This document shows, one piece after another, positions 8,889-16,571 of a stretch of DNA of 64,000 nt. The notes beneath the pieces were generated by a model. That model was not told the DNA's origin and searched no databases. It was given only the letters and a program-made list of their open reading frames with translations. Made by a program: the position numbers and the translations under genes. Within the stretch, counting starts at the first letter, position 1. The number at the start of each line of letters is the position of its first letter. The DNA comes from Pseudoramibacter alactolyticus ATCC 23263 (GTDB taxonomy: Bacteria; Bacillota; Clostridia; Eubacteriales; Eubacteriaceae), in assembly GCF_000185505.1 (NCBI RefSeq), contig NZ_GL622359.1:1267332-1331331 (forward strand), read 5' to 3'.

Positions 8889-10122
8889 AGGCCTTCACCG
8901 CTTCGTCCCGGCCGAACACCATGAACCCGGCGTAGCCCGCCGCCTCGCAGTGGCCGATCTGCTTGCCGAGCTTTTTCTTCTGGGTGATCAGGTTCACGCT
9001 GTAGCCCGCTTCCCGCAGCTCGTCGGCCTGAGCGATCACCGCGGCCATATCGGCGTCCGCCCGGTGGAAAAGCGCCGCGCGCCGCTCCGTCTTTGCCGCG
9101 CCCGCTTCCCGTTCCATCAACAGGCCGACAATGCGTTCAAAACCGATGGAAAAGCCCACCGCCGGCACCGAGGTCTTGGTGTAACGGCCGATCATGTTGT
9201 CGTAGCGGCCGCCGCCGGCAATAGAATAGCCCACATCGCCCCAGCGCACCTCAAACACCTGCCCGGTGTAATAACCCATGCCCCGGATCAGCGTGAAATC
9301 AAATTCGATGCGGTAACGCCCCGCCGCAAGAGCCGTCGTCGTTTCGATCACCCGTTTCAGATCGGCCACGGCCGCGGCCCCATCCACCCGGTCATCGATA
9401 TTGTCGAGGTTCACCTCGGCCACGGCGTCCACAAAATCGGATACCATCGCCGCGTCGTAGCCCTTTTCGGCCAGCTCCGCCTTCACGCCGTCGGTTCCGA
9501 TCTTATCGGCCTTGTCGAGAGAGATGCACACCGAGCCCACATCCCCGGCATTAAAGCCCGCCGCCGTGATGAAGGCCGTCAGCAGGCGCCGGTCGTTGAC
9601 CTTGATCGTAAAATCGTCGAAGCCCGCCGCCATCAGCGCCTTGGCCGTGGTGGCAATGAGCTCGATCTCCGCCGTCACATCGGGGTCGCCGATGATGTCG
9701 ATATCGCATTGCTTAAACGCGCGGAAGCGGCCCTTCTGGGGGCGTTCGGCGCGGAACACGTTGCCGATCTGAATCGCCTTGAAGGGCAGCTCCAGCTGCT
9801 CGGCGTTATTGGCATAAAACCGGGACAGCGGCAGGGTCAGATCGTAGCGCAGCCCTATGTCGCACAAATCCCGGCTGGTGGCGCCGGCCTTCGGGGCCAG
9901 CTTGTCCCCCCGCTTTAAAATCGTGAACAGCATCTTGAGGTTATCGCCGCCCTCGCTGCCGAGCAGCAGATCGATGTTTTCCAGCGCCGGGGTTTCGATC
10001 CGGGAAAATCCGTGGGCGCGGTAAATGCCCGCAATGGTCTGCTCCAGGTGATCCCGGACGCGCATTTCCGCCGGGAGAATATCGCGTGCGCCGCGAACCG
10101 GCTTCGAACTGATTTTTTCCAT
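8875..10122 (-). CDS. hisS: Histidyl-tRNA synthetase
   Basis: Class II aminoacyl-tRNA synthetase of 415 residues. PVRGARDILPAE at the start, motif 2-like sequence around DIGLRYDLTLPLSRFYA and FRAERPQKGRFRAFKQCD, the histidine-specific LIRGMGYYTGQVFEV, and motif 3 AGGGRYDNMIGRY are all present. The C-terminal anticodon-binding domain is shorter than in E. coli but within family range. It is the first gene of a four-gene minus-strand operon of tRNA/rRNA functions. No T-box leader is visible in the roughly 230 bases before lspA. Confidence 0.95.
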   Translation of the reverse strand: MEKISSKPVRGARDILPAEMRVRDHLEQTIAGIYRAHGFSRIETPALENIDLLLGSEGGDNLKMLFTILKRGDKLAPKAGATSRDLCDIGLRYDLTLPLSRFYANNAEQLELPFKAIQIGNVFRAERPQKGRFRAFKQCDIDIIGDPDVTAEIELIATTAKALMAAGFDDFTIKVNDRRLLTAFITAAGFNAGDVGSVCISLDKADKIGTDGVKAELAEKGYDAAMVSDFVDAVAEVNLDNIDDRVDGAAAVADLKRVIETTTALAAGRYRIEFDFTLIRGMGYYTGQVFEVRWGDVGYSIAGGGRYDNMIGRYTKTSVPAVGFSIGFERIVGLLMEREAGAAKTERRAALFHRADADMAAVIAQADELREAGYSVNLITQKKKLGKQIGHCEAAGYAGFMVFGRDEAVKAFDGE

Positions 10123-10262
10123 AAACTACCATCCTTATTTTTATTTTTTAAATTGCTGTTTTGATGCGATTGTCCGTCAGGCCTGCACCCGCCTCTGCGG
10201 CCGTGGCAGGAATAAGCCTAAGTGTATCATTTTCCCTTTTAAAGGGCAAACGCCGCCCGCGC

Positions 10263-10291
10263 TTTTCAAAAAAAAAGCCCCGTGCTATAAT
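10263..10291 (+). promoter_or_regulatory. Probable lspA promoter
   Basis: TTTTCA, 17 bases, TATAAT on the plus strand: the -10 is perfect and the -35 matches four of six bases. It lies 65 bases ahead of the chosen lspA start. Confidence 0.55.
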
Positions 10292-10355
10292 GACAGCAGA
10301 TTCCCGGGGCGGCCCGATGCCGCCTTGCATTTTTAACCCATGCGAAAGGACCCTT

Positions 10356-10853
10356 ATGATTTTCTACCTCATCGCCTGCGCGATCATCATCGCGGCGGAT
10401 CAGCTCACCAAGCTTCTGGCCGTTCATTTTCTCGCGCCCATCACCACGCTGCCGCTGATCCCCAAGGTCTTCCACCTGACTTATGTCGAAAACACCGGCG
10501 CCGCCTTCAGCCTGCTGGCCGGCCGTTCGGTCTTTCTGATCCTGCTGACCGCCGTCCTGATCGCCGCCCTGATCGCCCTGCTGATCCGCCAGCACAAAAC
10601 CCGGACCGCCCGGCCGCTCAACTTCGCGCTGACGATGGTCATCGGCGGGGCGCTGGGCAATCTGCTCGACCGGCTGCACTACGGCTACGTGGTCGATTTC
10701 TTCGACTGCCGCATCATCGGCTTCGCCGTCTTTAACGTCGCCGACTGCTTTGTGGTGGTCGGCTGCGTCCTGGTGGTAGCGAGCATCCTGCGCGCCCCCG
10801 GCCTCGCCGAGGAGCCGGACGCCCGCGAAAAAAAACGCCAGCCCCGCGCATAG
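10356..10853 (+). CDS. lspA: Lipoprotein signal peptidase LspA
   Basis: This 165-residue membrane aspartyl protease removes signal peptides from prolipoproteins after diacylglyceryl attachment. Four membrane spans are visible. The catalytic aspartates lie in GGALGNLLDRL (about residues 105-115) and VFNVADCFV (about 128-136), and the conserved VENTGAAFSLL precedes them. The frame extends 65 codons upstream, but GAAAGGA fits only the ATG at 10356. The peptide-binding lipoprotein at 44.7 kb is a likely substrate. The gene's last codons form the left arm of its own terminator. Confidence 0.93.
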   Translation: MIFYLIACAIIIAADQLTKLLAVHFLAPITTLPLIPKVFHLTYVENTGAAFSLLAGRSVFLILLTAVLIAALIALLIRQHKTRTARPLNFALTMVIGGALGNLLDRLHYGYVVDFFDCRIIGFAVFNVADCFVVVGCVLVVASILRAPGLAEEPDAREKKRQPRA

Positions 10854-10869
10854 GGCCTGGCGTTTTTTT
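10833..10869 (+). terminator. Terminator overlapping the end of lspA
   Basis: AACGCCAG pairs with CTGGCGTT across the stop codon, followed by a run of T. The left arm encodes the last residues of LspA. Confidence 0.8.
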
Positions 10870-10895
10870 ATGGCTTTTTTATTTTTATGCGCCGC

Positions 10896-11681
10896 TTATG
10901 GCCTGCCAAGCGGCTCGAAGGCCTCGTCGTCCGCCAACAGCTCCAGCATATCCCTTTCGGTGATGCTGATGTGGCGTCTGGCGTAGCGTGCGGCCGCTTC
11001 CGCGTCGCCGGCCTCGATATTGTCGATGATATCCTTGTGCTGGCCGGGCAGGGGCTTTTTCTTGTCGATACGGTGGACGTATTCCACGCGGAAGCGCAGC
11101 ATCTGCTCCCGCAGCGTGTGGATCATGCTCTTCAGGCGGCCGTTGCCCGACGCCCGGTAAAGCACCTCGTGAAAGGTGATGTCGTTGTCGATGATGGCCT
11201 CACCGTCGTTATCGTGCACCCCCGCCTCGAATTTCTGATTGCTGGCCCGCAGGGCGGCGATATCCTCCGGCGTCGCGTGGATCGCCGCGAGTCTGGCCAC
11301 CAGCGCTTCCAGCGCGCCGCGGATCTCCATCATCTCCTTCAGATCGGTGATGGACATCGGCGTGACATAGGCCCCTTTGCGCGGCACCATCTTCACCAGG
11401 CCCTCCAGCTCCAGCTTGCGAATCGATTCGCGCACCGGCGTCCGGGAGACGCCCAGCTCGTTGGCCAGTTTGACTTCCATCAGCCGCTCGCCGGGCTTGA
11501 AATCCCCGTGAACGATGGCGCTGCGGATGGTCTCGAAGACAACCTCCCGCAGGGGCTTGCAGGATTCCGCATCCATCTGAAGCCTGTGATGCCATTGACT
11601 CTTTGCTTGTTCTTCCATCTTTGCCTGCCTCTCGTTTGTTTTCATCTGCTCATCGGATCGATCGCCGTTCCAAAAACGCAT
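10896..11681 (-). CDS. GntR/FadR-family transcriptional regulator
   Basis: A 261-residue regulator with an N-terminal winged helix (about 45-110; VSRTPVRESIRKLELEGLV is the recognition region) and a helical FadR/FCD C-terminal ligand domain (about 125-250) with metal-type histidines in DNDITFHEVLYRASGN. It follows ispE by 12 bases, so the two are probably cotranscribed. Later starts at 11645 and 11618 are possible; GGAG precedes the 11681 ATG closely. A TGTATACA palindrome, which fits the GntR-family operator pattern, overlaps the ispE promoter, suggesting autoregulation. The ligand is unknown; FCD proteins usually sense small organic acids. Confidence 0.9.
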   Translation of the reverse strand: MRFWNGDRSDEQMKTNERQAKMEEQAKSQWHHRLQMDAESCKPLREVVFETIRSAIVHGDFKPGERLMEVKLANELGVSRTPVRESIRKLELEGLVKMVPRKGAYVTPMSITDLKEMMEIRGALEALVARLAAIHATPEDIAALRASNQKFEAGVHDNDGEAIIDNDITFHEVLYRASGNGRLKSMIHTLREQMLRFRVEYVHRIDKKKPLPGQHKDIIDNIEAGDAEAAARYARRHISITERDMLELLADDEAFEPLGRP

Positions 11682-11693
11682 CGTCTCCGACCT

Positions 11694-12545
11694 TTAGCCC
11701 TCCGGCCGGTAGATCTCGGCCGTAAACACTTGACGGCCCGCCTCAAAAGCCGGTCTGGCCGCCCGGGCTTCGGCCGTCGTCTTAAAATAGCCGATCACCG
11801 TCGAGCCGCTGCCGCTCATCACGGCAAAGCGCGCGCCCGCGGCCAAAAGCCGGTCCCGAATCGTCCGGATCTCGGGATACGCCTCGAAAATCACCGGTTC
11901 GAAGGCGTTGGCCGCCCAGCGCCCCGCCGCGCCGAGATCCTCCGACGCGAGGGCGGCCAACAGCTTGTCCGTCGTGTCTTCGCGCGCGTCGCCCGCCGCA
12001 TCCAGCCGGGCAAAGGCCCAAGGGGTCGGGATGTCAATCGGCGGCTTCACGCCAAGGATCGAAAACTTCGGAAAATGCGCCAGCGGTTCAACCCGCTCCC
12101 CGATGCCGCTCACCAGCGCCGGCCGGTTCACACAGCAATAAGGGATGTCCGCGCCGATGGCCGCGCCAAAGGCAAACAAATCCGCCTCGGCCAGGGGCAG
12201 CTCCCACAATGCCGAGAGCCCGCGCAGCGCCGCCGCCGCATCGGCCGATCCGCCGGCGAGCCCCGCCTGCATCGGAATCTGCTTGGTCAGATGCATCCTG
12301 GCGCCCCGGGCGACGCCAAATTTTTTTTGCAGCCGCCTGGCGACCTGCATGATCAAATTGTCGTCCCCCGTGGGCACCGCGGCATGGTCGCAACTCAATG
12401 AGAGCTCAGGCGCCGGCGCCAGCGTCAGCACATCACAATGATCCGCCGAAAAATTGACCATGCGCATCAGATGGTAACCGTCGGCGCGCTTGCCCGTTAC
12501 CTGCAGGGCCAAATTGATTTTGGCAGGTGCTTTGATTGTTATCAT
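11694..12545 (-). CDS. ispE: 4-diphosphocytidyl-2-C-methyl-D-erythritol kinase
   Basis: A GHMP kinase of 283 residues that phosphorylates CDP-methylerythritol in the MEP isoprenoid pathway. Motif 1 is PAKINLALQVTGKRADGYH, the ATP-binding glycine loop is QAGLAGGSADAAAALRGL (about 95-112), and motif 3 is SGSGSTVIGYF. The frame is open further upstream, but GGAGTGATT sits correctly ahead of the ATG at 12545. It heads a two-gene unit with a GntR regulator, an unusual partner for this essential gene. Confidence 0.94.
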   Translation of the reverse strand: MITIKAPAKINLALQVTGKRADGYHLMRMVNFSADHCDVLTLAPAPELSLSCDHAAVPTGDDNLIMQVARRLQKKFGVARGARMHLTKQIPMQAGLAGGSADAAAALRGLSALWELPLAEADLFAFGAAIGADIPYCCVNRPALVSGIGERVEPLAHFPKFSILGVKPPIDIPTPWAFARLDAAGDAREDTTDKLLAALASEDLGAAGRWAANAFEPVIFEAYPEIRTIRDRLLAAGARFAVMSGSGSTVIGYFKTTAEARAARPAFEAGRQVFTAEIYRPEG

Positions 12546-12566
12546 AATCACTCCGTACGCATAATG

Positions 12567-12584
12567 ATACTGTATACAAGTATA
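12567..12584 (-). promoter_or_regulatory. ispE -10 box overlapped by GntR-type palindrome
   Basis: The minus-strand -10 TATACT (12579-12584) runs into a near-perfect palindrome ATACTTGTATACAGTAT (12567-12583) centred on TGTATACA. FadR-subfamily operators have the pattern TnGTnnnACnA, which this fits. The site is 22 bases from the ispE start. Regulation by the downstream GntR gene product is an inference. Confidence 0.55.
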
Positions 12585-12789
12585 ACACAAGCATTTGAGA
12601 AAACAAGCCGCCTGGGCACTTTTTTCATCGGCATCGGCGCCGCGTTTTTGCCGATTTTTAACCATTTTCGGCCGCCCGTCAAGATTCATGCTTTATTTTT
12701 CAAACTTTTTCTTCTATAATTTTAATCATACCGATCCATTCAGATCAAACCGTAGTCATGTTTTAAGTTTTCATCGGAGGGAGGCCCGA

Positions 12790-13512
12790 ATGAGCATTCA
12801 TTTCAAAAATGACTGGGAAACGCCGCTGCAGGGGGAGTTCCAGAAAGACTACTACCGCCGGCTGCACCAGTTTTTGCTGCGCGAATACCGCACCCAAACC
12901 GTTTACCCCAATATGTACGATATTTTTAACGCCTTTCACTACACGGCCTATTAGGACACCAAGGTCTGCATCATCGGCCAGGACCCCTATCACGGCCCGG
13001 GCCAGGCCCACGGCCTGTGTTTCTCGGTAAAGCCCGATGTGGCCGTCCCGCCGTCGCTGCGCAATATTTATCAGGAGCTCCACGACGACCTCGGCTGTCC
13101 GGTGCCGAATCACGGCTGCCTCGTCCACTGGACGAAAGAAGGGGTGCTCCTGCTCAATTCGGTGCTCACCGTGCGCGCCGGTCAGGCGGCGTCCCACCGC
13201 GGCCGGGGATGGGAAACCTTCACCGACCAGGCGATCCGCCTGCTCAACGCCCGGGAAAAGCCCGTCGTCTTCATTCTCTGGGGGGCCTTTGCCCAATCCA
13301 AGATTCCAATGATCACCGCCCCCCAGCACATGATCATCAAATCGCCGCACCCGAGTCCCCTCTCTGCCAGCCGGGGCTTTTTCGGCAGCCGGCCGTTCTC
13401 CCGATGCAATCAGTTTTTGGATCAGGTGAACATCGCGCCGGTCGATTGGGCCATTCCGCCCGTCAAAGACCGCACGGCCGCCGCCCGGGCCATGGCCCAC
13501 ACCCGGGGATAA
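12790..13512 (+). pseudogene. ung: Uracil-DNA glycosylase interrupted by in-frame TAG
   Basis: Family 1 uracil-DNA glycosylase removes uracil from DNA. The frame starts at ATG 12790 after GGAGG and runs 54 codons (to FHYTAY), then meets TAG at 12952-12954. The same frame continues without another stop to 13512. It carries the catalytic water-activating motif [14 protein letters not shown], the [12 protein letters not shown] segment, and the [12 protein letters not shown] loop. The stop replaces a variable residue just before [14 protein letters not shown] single base change from Lys (AAG) or Glu (GAG) would explain it. As written, no active enzyme is made without readthrough. Confidence 0.88.
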
Positions 13513-13515
13513 CCC

Positions 13516-14058
13516 ATGGATCACCAAATCCTCGTCGCCATTTCGCATCTGGCCTGCCCGCCCCTGGATGTCTTCTTTAAGAGCCTGACCTTTCTGGGCA
13601 ACGGCGGCCTGATCTGGCTGATGCTGACACTGGGGCTGCTCCTTTATCGCCGGACGCGGCCGACGGCCTGGATCGTGTTCGTTTCTCTGCTCGCGGCGGC
13701 ACTGATCACCACCCGAGGACTCAAGCCCCTCTTTATGCGGGTGCGGCCTTATCTTCGCTATCATTTCCCCATCATCATCGCGGCGCCGGGGGGCACCTCG
13801 TTTCCGTCGGGGCACACCGCGTCTTCCTTTGCCGCGGCCTGGGCCTGCTTCCGCCTGTATCACGAACGCCATCCGCGATGCTGTGCGGCGCTGCTGATGC
13901 TGGCCGGCGCCATCGCCTTCTCCCGGCTCTATCTTTATGTGCACTATCCCAGCGATGTCCTCGCCGGCGCGCTCTTGGGCATGGCCGTCGCCGAGGCCTG
14001 TGTGCGGCTGGCCAACCGCCGTGCTTTTTCACGCAAAAAGGACTCCCCCGCGTTTTGA
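13516..14058 (+). CDS. PAP2-family membrane phosphatase
   Basis: A 180-residue integral membrane phosphatase of the PAP2 superfamily (undecaprenyl-pyrophosphate or phosphatidate type). The three signature motifs are in order: KPLFMRVRP (about 75), PSGHTASS (about 96), and SRLYLYVHYPSD (about 136). Five to six membrane helices are visible. It starts three bases after the end of the udg frame, so the two were probably an operon. Recycling of the bactoprenol carrier is the commonest role; substrate cannot be read from the sequence. Confidence 0.88.
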   Translation: MDHQILVAISHLACPPLDVFFKSLTFLGNGGLIWLMLTLGLLLYRRTRPTAWIVFVSLLAAALITTRGLKPLFMRVRPYLRYHFPIIIAAPGGTSFPSGHTASSFAAAWACFRLYHERHPRCCAALLMLAGAIAFSRLYLYVHYPSDVLAGALLGMAVAEACVRLANRRAFSRKKDSPAF

Positions 14059-14111
14059 TCGGAGGCGTCTCGCCGCCGTTTGAATGCGTCATGTTGTCCG
14101 AAGGGGCTTTT

Positions 14112-14687
14112 ATGTTCAAAAAAAGTTTTCACAGCCGGCGCATGACCGGCGATCTCACCGTTTTGCTTCTGGGGCTGGAGCTGGCGCGCCACCTGGGATT
14201 TGCGGCGGGGCTCTTTCCCTACACCGCGCTCTGGGGCACTCCGCTCACCACCGAGCCGTCCCTGCACGCCGCGGAGAGCGGGCTGATGGCTTGCCTATTG
14301 CTGGCGATGGCCGCCTGCTTTAAACTGGGGCATCACCGTTTTCTCCGCCGGGGTGCCGGAGGCCGGCCGCGGTTTGTCCCCCTGGGGCGCCGCCTCTGGT
14401 TCGGCTATGCCGTGTTGATTTTCGGCGCCCTGCTCACCTTGGGCTATTGGCGCTGCCATCCCCTCGCCCTGCGCCTGATCTCCGGCTGCGGCGGGGTGCT
14501 ATTTTTGCTGCTTGCCCTGCGGCTGCTCCAGTTGGTCCGCCGCGACAGCCGCCGCGCCCGAAAAGCCCTCGCCCGTCGAAACAGACCGGCAGATCCAGCC
14601 GTCACGACCGATGATAACCGGCCAGCGCCGCCGTCGCCGCGTCGATCTGCGCATCCGTCAAAAGGACCGGCGCCCCCAGAGGCTTAA
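14112..14687 (+). CDS. Hypothetical membrane protein
   Basis: I do not recognise this 191-residue protein. It has about four hydrophobic segments (near residues 12-35, 50-68, 92-112 and 122-142), with Arg/His-rich loops and a basic Pro-rich tail. GAAGGGG lies before the ATG at 14112; an ATG at 14091 is an alternative. It follows the PAP2 gene by 53 bases. The last 86 bases overlap, tail to tail, the aldolase gene on the other strand, so its C-terminal tail (after about residue 163) may be an accidental extension. Confidence 0.6.
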   Translation: MFKKSFHSRRMTGDLTVLLLGLELARHLGFAAGLFPYTALWGTPLTTEPSLHAAESGLMACLLLAMAACFKLGHHRFLRRGAGGRPRFVPLGRRLWFGYAVLIFGALLTLGYWRCHPLALRLISGCGGVLFLLLALRLLQLVRRDSRRARKALARRNRPADPAVTTDDNRPAPPSPRRSAHPSKGPAPPEA

Positions 14688-15243
14688 GCTGCACATAAAG
14701 CCTGGCCACGTATTCGATCTGCTCCGCCACGTCAAAGGCCTCGGCGATGTCTGTGCCCAGGGCGAGCAGCCCGTGGTTGCCCAGCAGGCAGGCTTTGCCC
14801 GGTCCCATGGCGGCAAAGGCCGCGTCGGCCAGCGCCTGGGAGCCAAAGGGATAATAGGCCGTGCAGGGCACTTCCCGCCCGGCGTAGCCCACCAGATAAT
14901 GAATCGGCGGGATGGCCTCCTGCCGGCAGGCCAGCGTCGTCGCATAGACCGAGTGGGTGTGGATGATCCCGGTGATCTCCGACCGGTGCCGATAAAAAAT
15001 CCGGTGCAGATCCACCTCGCTGGAGGGTCGCCGCGCTCCCTCGACCCAGCGGCCGTCCAGATCCACCACGGCCACATCCGCCGCGCCCACCGCGTCGTAA
15101 TCCAGGCCGCTGGGGCTGATCGCCATCAAGCCGCTGGCCGGATCGTAAAGGCTGACGTTGCCGAAGGTCCCGGTGACCAGCCCCGCTTCCCGCAGTTTGC
15201 GGCCGAAGGCCGCCACCCGTTCTCTTTCTGATTTTAATTGCAT
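14602..15243 (-). CDS. Class II aldolase/adducin family (L-fuculose-phosphate aldolase-like)
   Basis: A 213-residue zinc aldolase. The family features are GTFGNVSLYDPASG near residue 25, the zinc ligands in IIHTHSVYATTLAC (HTH, about 91-93), and a later zinc histidine in LLGNHGLLALG (about 150). Members split L-fuculose-, L-rhamnulose- or ribulose-type phosphates, usually giving dihydroxyacetone phosphate, or epimerise L-ribulose-5-P; specificity is not resolvable here. The start at 15243 is supported by AGAGGAAAA. It is divergent from dhaM, with about 200 bases between. Confidence 0.85.
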   Translation of the reverse strand: MQLKSERERVAAFGRKLREAGLVTGTFGNVSLYDPASGLMAISPSGLDYDAVGAADVAVVDLDGRWVEGARRPSSEVDLHRIFYRHRSEITGIIHTHSVYATTLACRQEAIPPIHYLVGYAGREVPCTAYYPFGSQALADAAFAAMGPGKACLLGNHGLLALGTDIAEAFDVAEQIEYVARLYVQLKPLGAPVLLTDAQIDAATAALAGYHRS

Positions 15244-15441
15244 GATTTTCCTCTTTTCTGCTTTAATCGGTCGCTTTGTTTGTCTTCGCAGCTGAACGCC
15301 GGCGCCCGGCGATTTTTTTATTATAACAGGATCCGCCTGCCCGCGCGAAAAATTCTCGTGAAATTTTGATTGGGGGGTTATCAAGGGCGGACAAAAAGTT
15401 TACAATAACATCAAATTTGAACCCAAATTGGAGGATACAAA

Positions 15442-15843
15442 ATGGCAACAGGCATTTTAATTGTTTCGCACAGCGAAAAACTGGCAGAAGGCATTGTCGA
15501 GCTGATTTCCGAAATGGCGAACGACTCGGTCGTCATCAAACAGGCCGGCGGCACCGAAGACGGCCGCCTCGGCACCGACGCCGTGCGCGTTCAGGCCGCG
15601 ATCGAATCCATGGCGGACTGCGGTGCCATCCTGATCTACTGCGACCTCGGCAGCTCCATCATCAGCTCCGAAATGGCCATCGAAATGCTCGACGATGACG
15701 CGCTGCGCGAAAAGGTGCAGATTGTCGACTGCCCCATCGTCGAAGGGGCCTTTACCGGCGTGGTGCAGGCGTCCCTCACCGAAGACGCGGCGGAAATCGT
15801 CGCCGTTTCCGAACAGGCCAGAGAACTGCGCAAGCAAAGCTGA
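15442..15843 (+). CDS. dhaM: PTS-dependent dihydroxyacetone kinase phosphotransferase subunit DhaM (EIIA-man fold)
   Basis: A 133-residue EIIA-mannose-fold protein matching the DhaM domain: MATGILIVSHSEKLAEGIVE carries the phosphorylated histidine (H10), followed by AGGTEDGRLGTDAVRVQAAI and ILIYCDLGSSIISSEMA. In the DhaKLM system it passes phosphate from HPr to ADP bound on DhaL. It is short (only the EIIA-like domain, no HPr/EI fusion) and no dhaK or dhaL is next to it, so partners must be encoded elsewhere. TTGGAGG precedes the ATG and a strong terminator follows. Confidence 0.88.
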   Translation: MATGILIVSHSEKLAEGIVELISEMANDSVVIKQAGGTEDGRLGTDAVRVQAAIESMADCGAILIYCDLGSSIISSEMAIEMLDDDALREKVQIVDCPIVEGAFTGVVQASLTEDAAEIVAVSEQARELRKQS

Positions 15844-15860
15844 ACCCCCGGGCATTCAAA

Positions 15861-15894
15861 AAGAGCCGGCCTCAACCGAGACCGGCTCTTTTTG
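15861..15894 (+). terminator. Terminator after dhaM
   Basis: AGAGCCGG pairs with CCGGCTCT across a twelve-base loop, with A runs and T runs on both sides. It can serve dhaM on plus and the ZIP remnant on minus. Confidence 0.85.
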
Positions 15895-15905
15895 CGTCGC
15901 AACCC

Positions 15906-16211
15906 TCAGCCCAAAGCCACATCCAGGGCGAGCATCACCGTAAAGCCCAGCGCAAAGCACAGGGTGCCGACGTTGGAATGCCTGCCCTCCGACATCTCGG
16001 GGATCAGCTCCTCCACCACCACATAAATCATGGCCCCGGCAGCAAAGCTCAGCAGATAGGGCAGCACCGGCACGATCACCCCCGCCGCAAAACCGGTCAG
16101 CGCCTTGTCGACGCTTTCCTTGAGCGCGCCGCGCATAAAAAACACACAGGCGGCGCCGGCGGTCGTCCCGATAAAGGGGATCGCCAGGCCCTGCACCACG
16201 GTTCCATTCAC
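15906..16211 (-). pseudogene. ZIP-family metal transporter with large in-frame internal deletion
   Basis: The 101-residue frame joins the first about 40 residues of a prokaryotic ZIP transporter (QGLAIPFIGTTAGAACVFFM, ALTGFAAGV) directly to its last about 60 (VPVLPYLLSFAAGAMIYVVV then EELIPEMSEG and MLALDVALG). Full family members have about 260-270 residues. The missing middle includes the transmembrane metal-site motifs of the HNxPEG type. The junction lies between two FAAG-like repeats. A GTG at 16211 after AAGAGG is the likely start. Ends and frame are intact, so expression is possible, but metal transport is not expected. Confidence 0.82.
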
Positions 16212-16295
16212 TGTATTCACCTCTTAACTGCTTTCGTGATCGGCCGCCATTAAAAAAACCGATGACCGAAGCCATCGGATTCGCATCCATCAACA

Positions 16296-16388
16296 TGGCG
16301 GAGAGGGAGGGATTCGAACCCTCGATACGCTTAATCACGTATACACGCTTTCCAGGCGTGCTCCTTCAGCCAGCTCAGACACCTCTCC
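16296..16388 (-). tRNA. tRNA-Ser (anticodon GGA)
   Basis: A 93-base class II tRNA: acceptor GGAGAGG pairs with CCTCTCC, the anticodon loop is CTGGAAA (anticodon GGA), there is a long variable arm as expected for serine, a GGTTCGAATCC T loop, and CCA is encoded. Confidence 0.96.
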
Positions 16389-16571
16389 ATCTAAACCGCC
16401 CTACCGGCAATCTTTCTTTTTGAATGCTTTAATAGTATAGCGAAGCGGCAAATCTTTGTCAAGGCATTTTTACGCTCATTTATGCCCCCTCGGCGCGGGA
16501 TTTGAGACGGATTTGCAATCCCGCAGGCAATTTGCGCCAATCTGTGCTATGATAAAAATAAAGGAGTCGCC

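Noticed and set aside
10123..10355. T-box leader for hisS or a riboswitch in the hisS-lspA gap
   Set aside because: The space on the hisS side is too short and no T-box core sequence or long stem is present.
12952..12954. Pyrrolysine insertion at the udg amber codon
   Set aside because: No Pyl genes are visible here, several neighbouring genes use TAG as normal stop, and the position is not a known Pyl site; kept only as a remote alternative.
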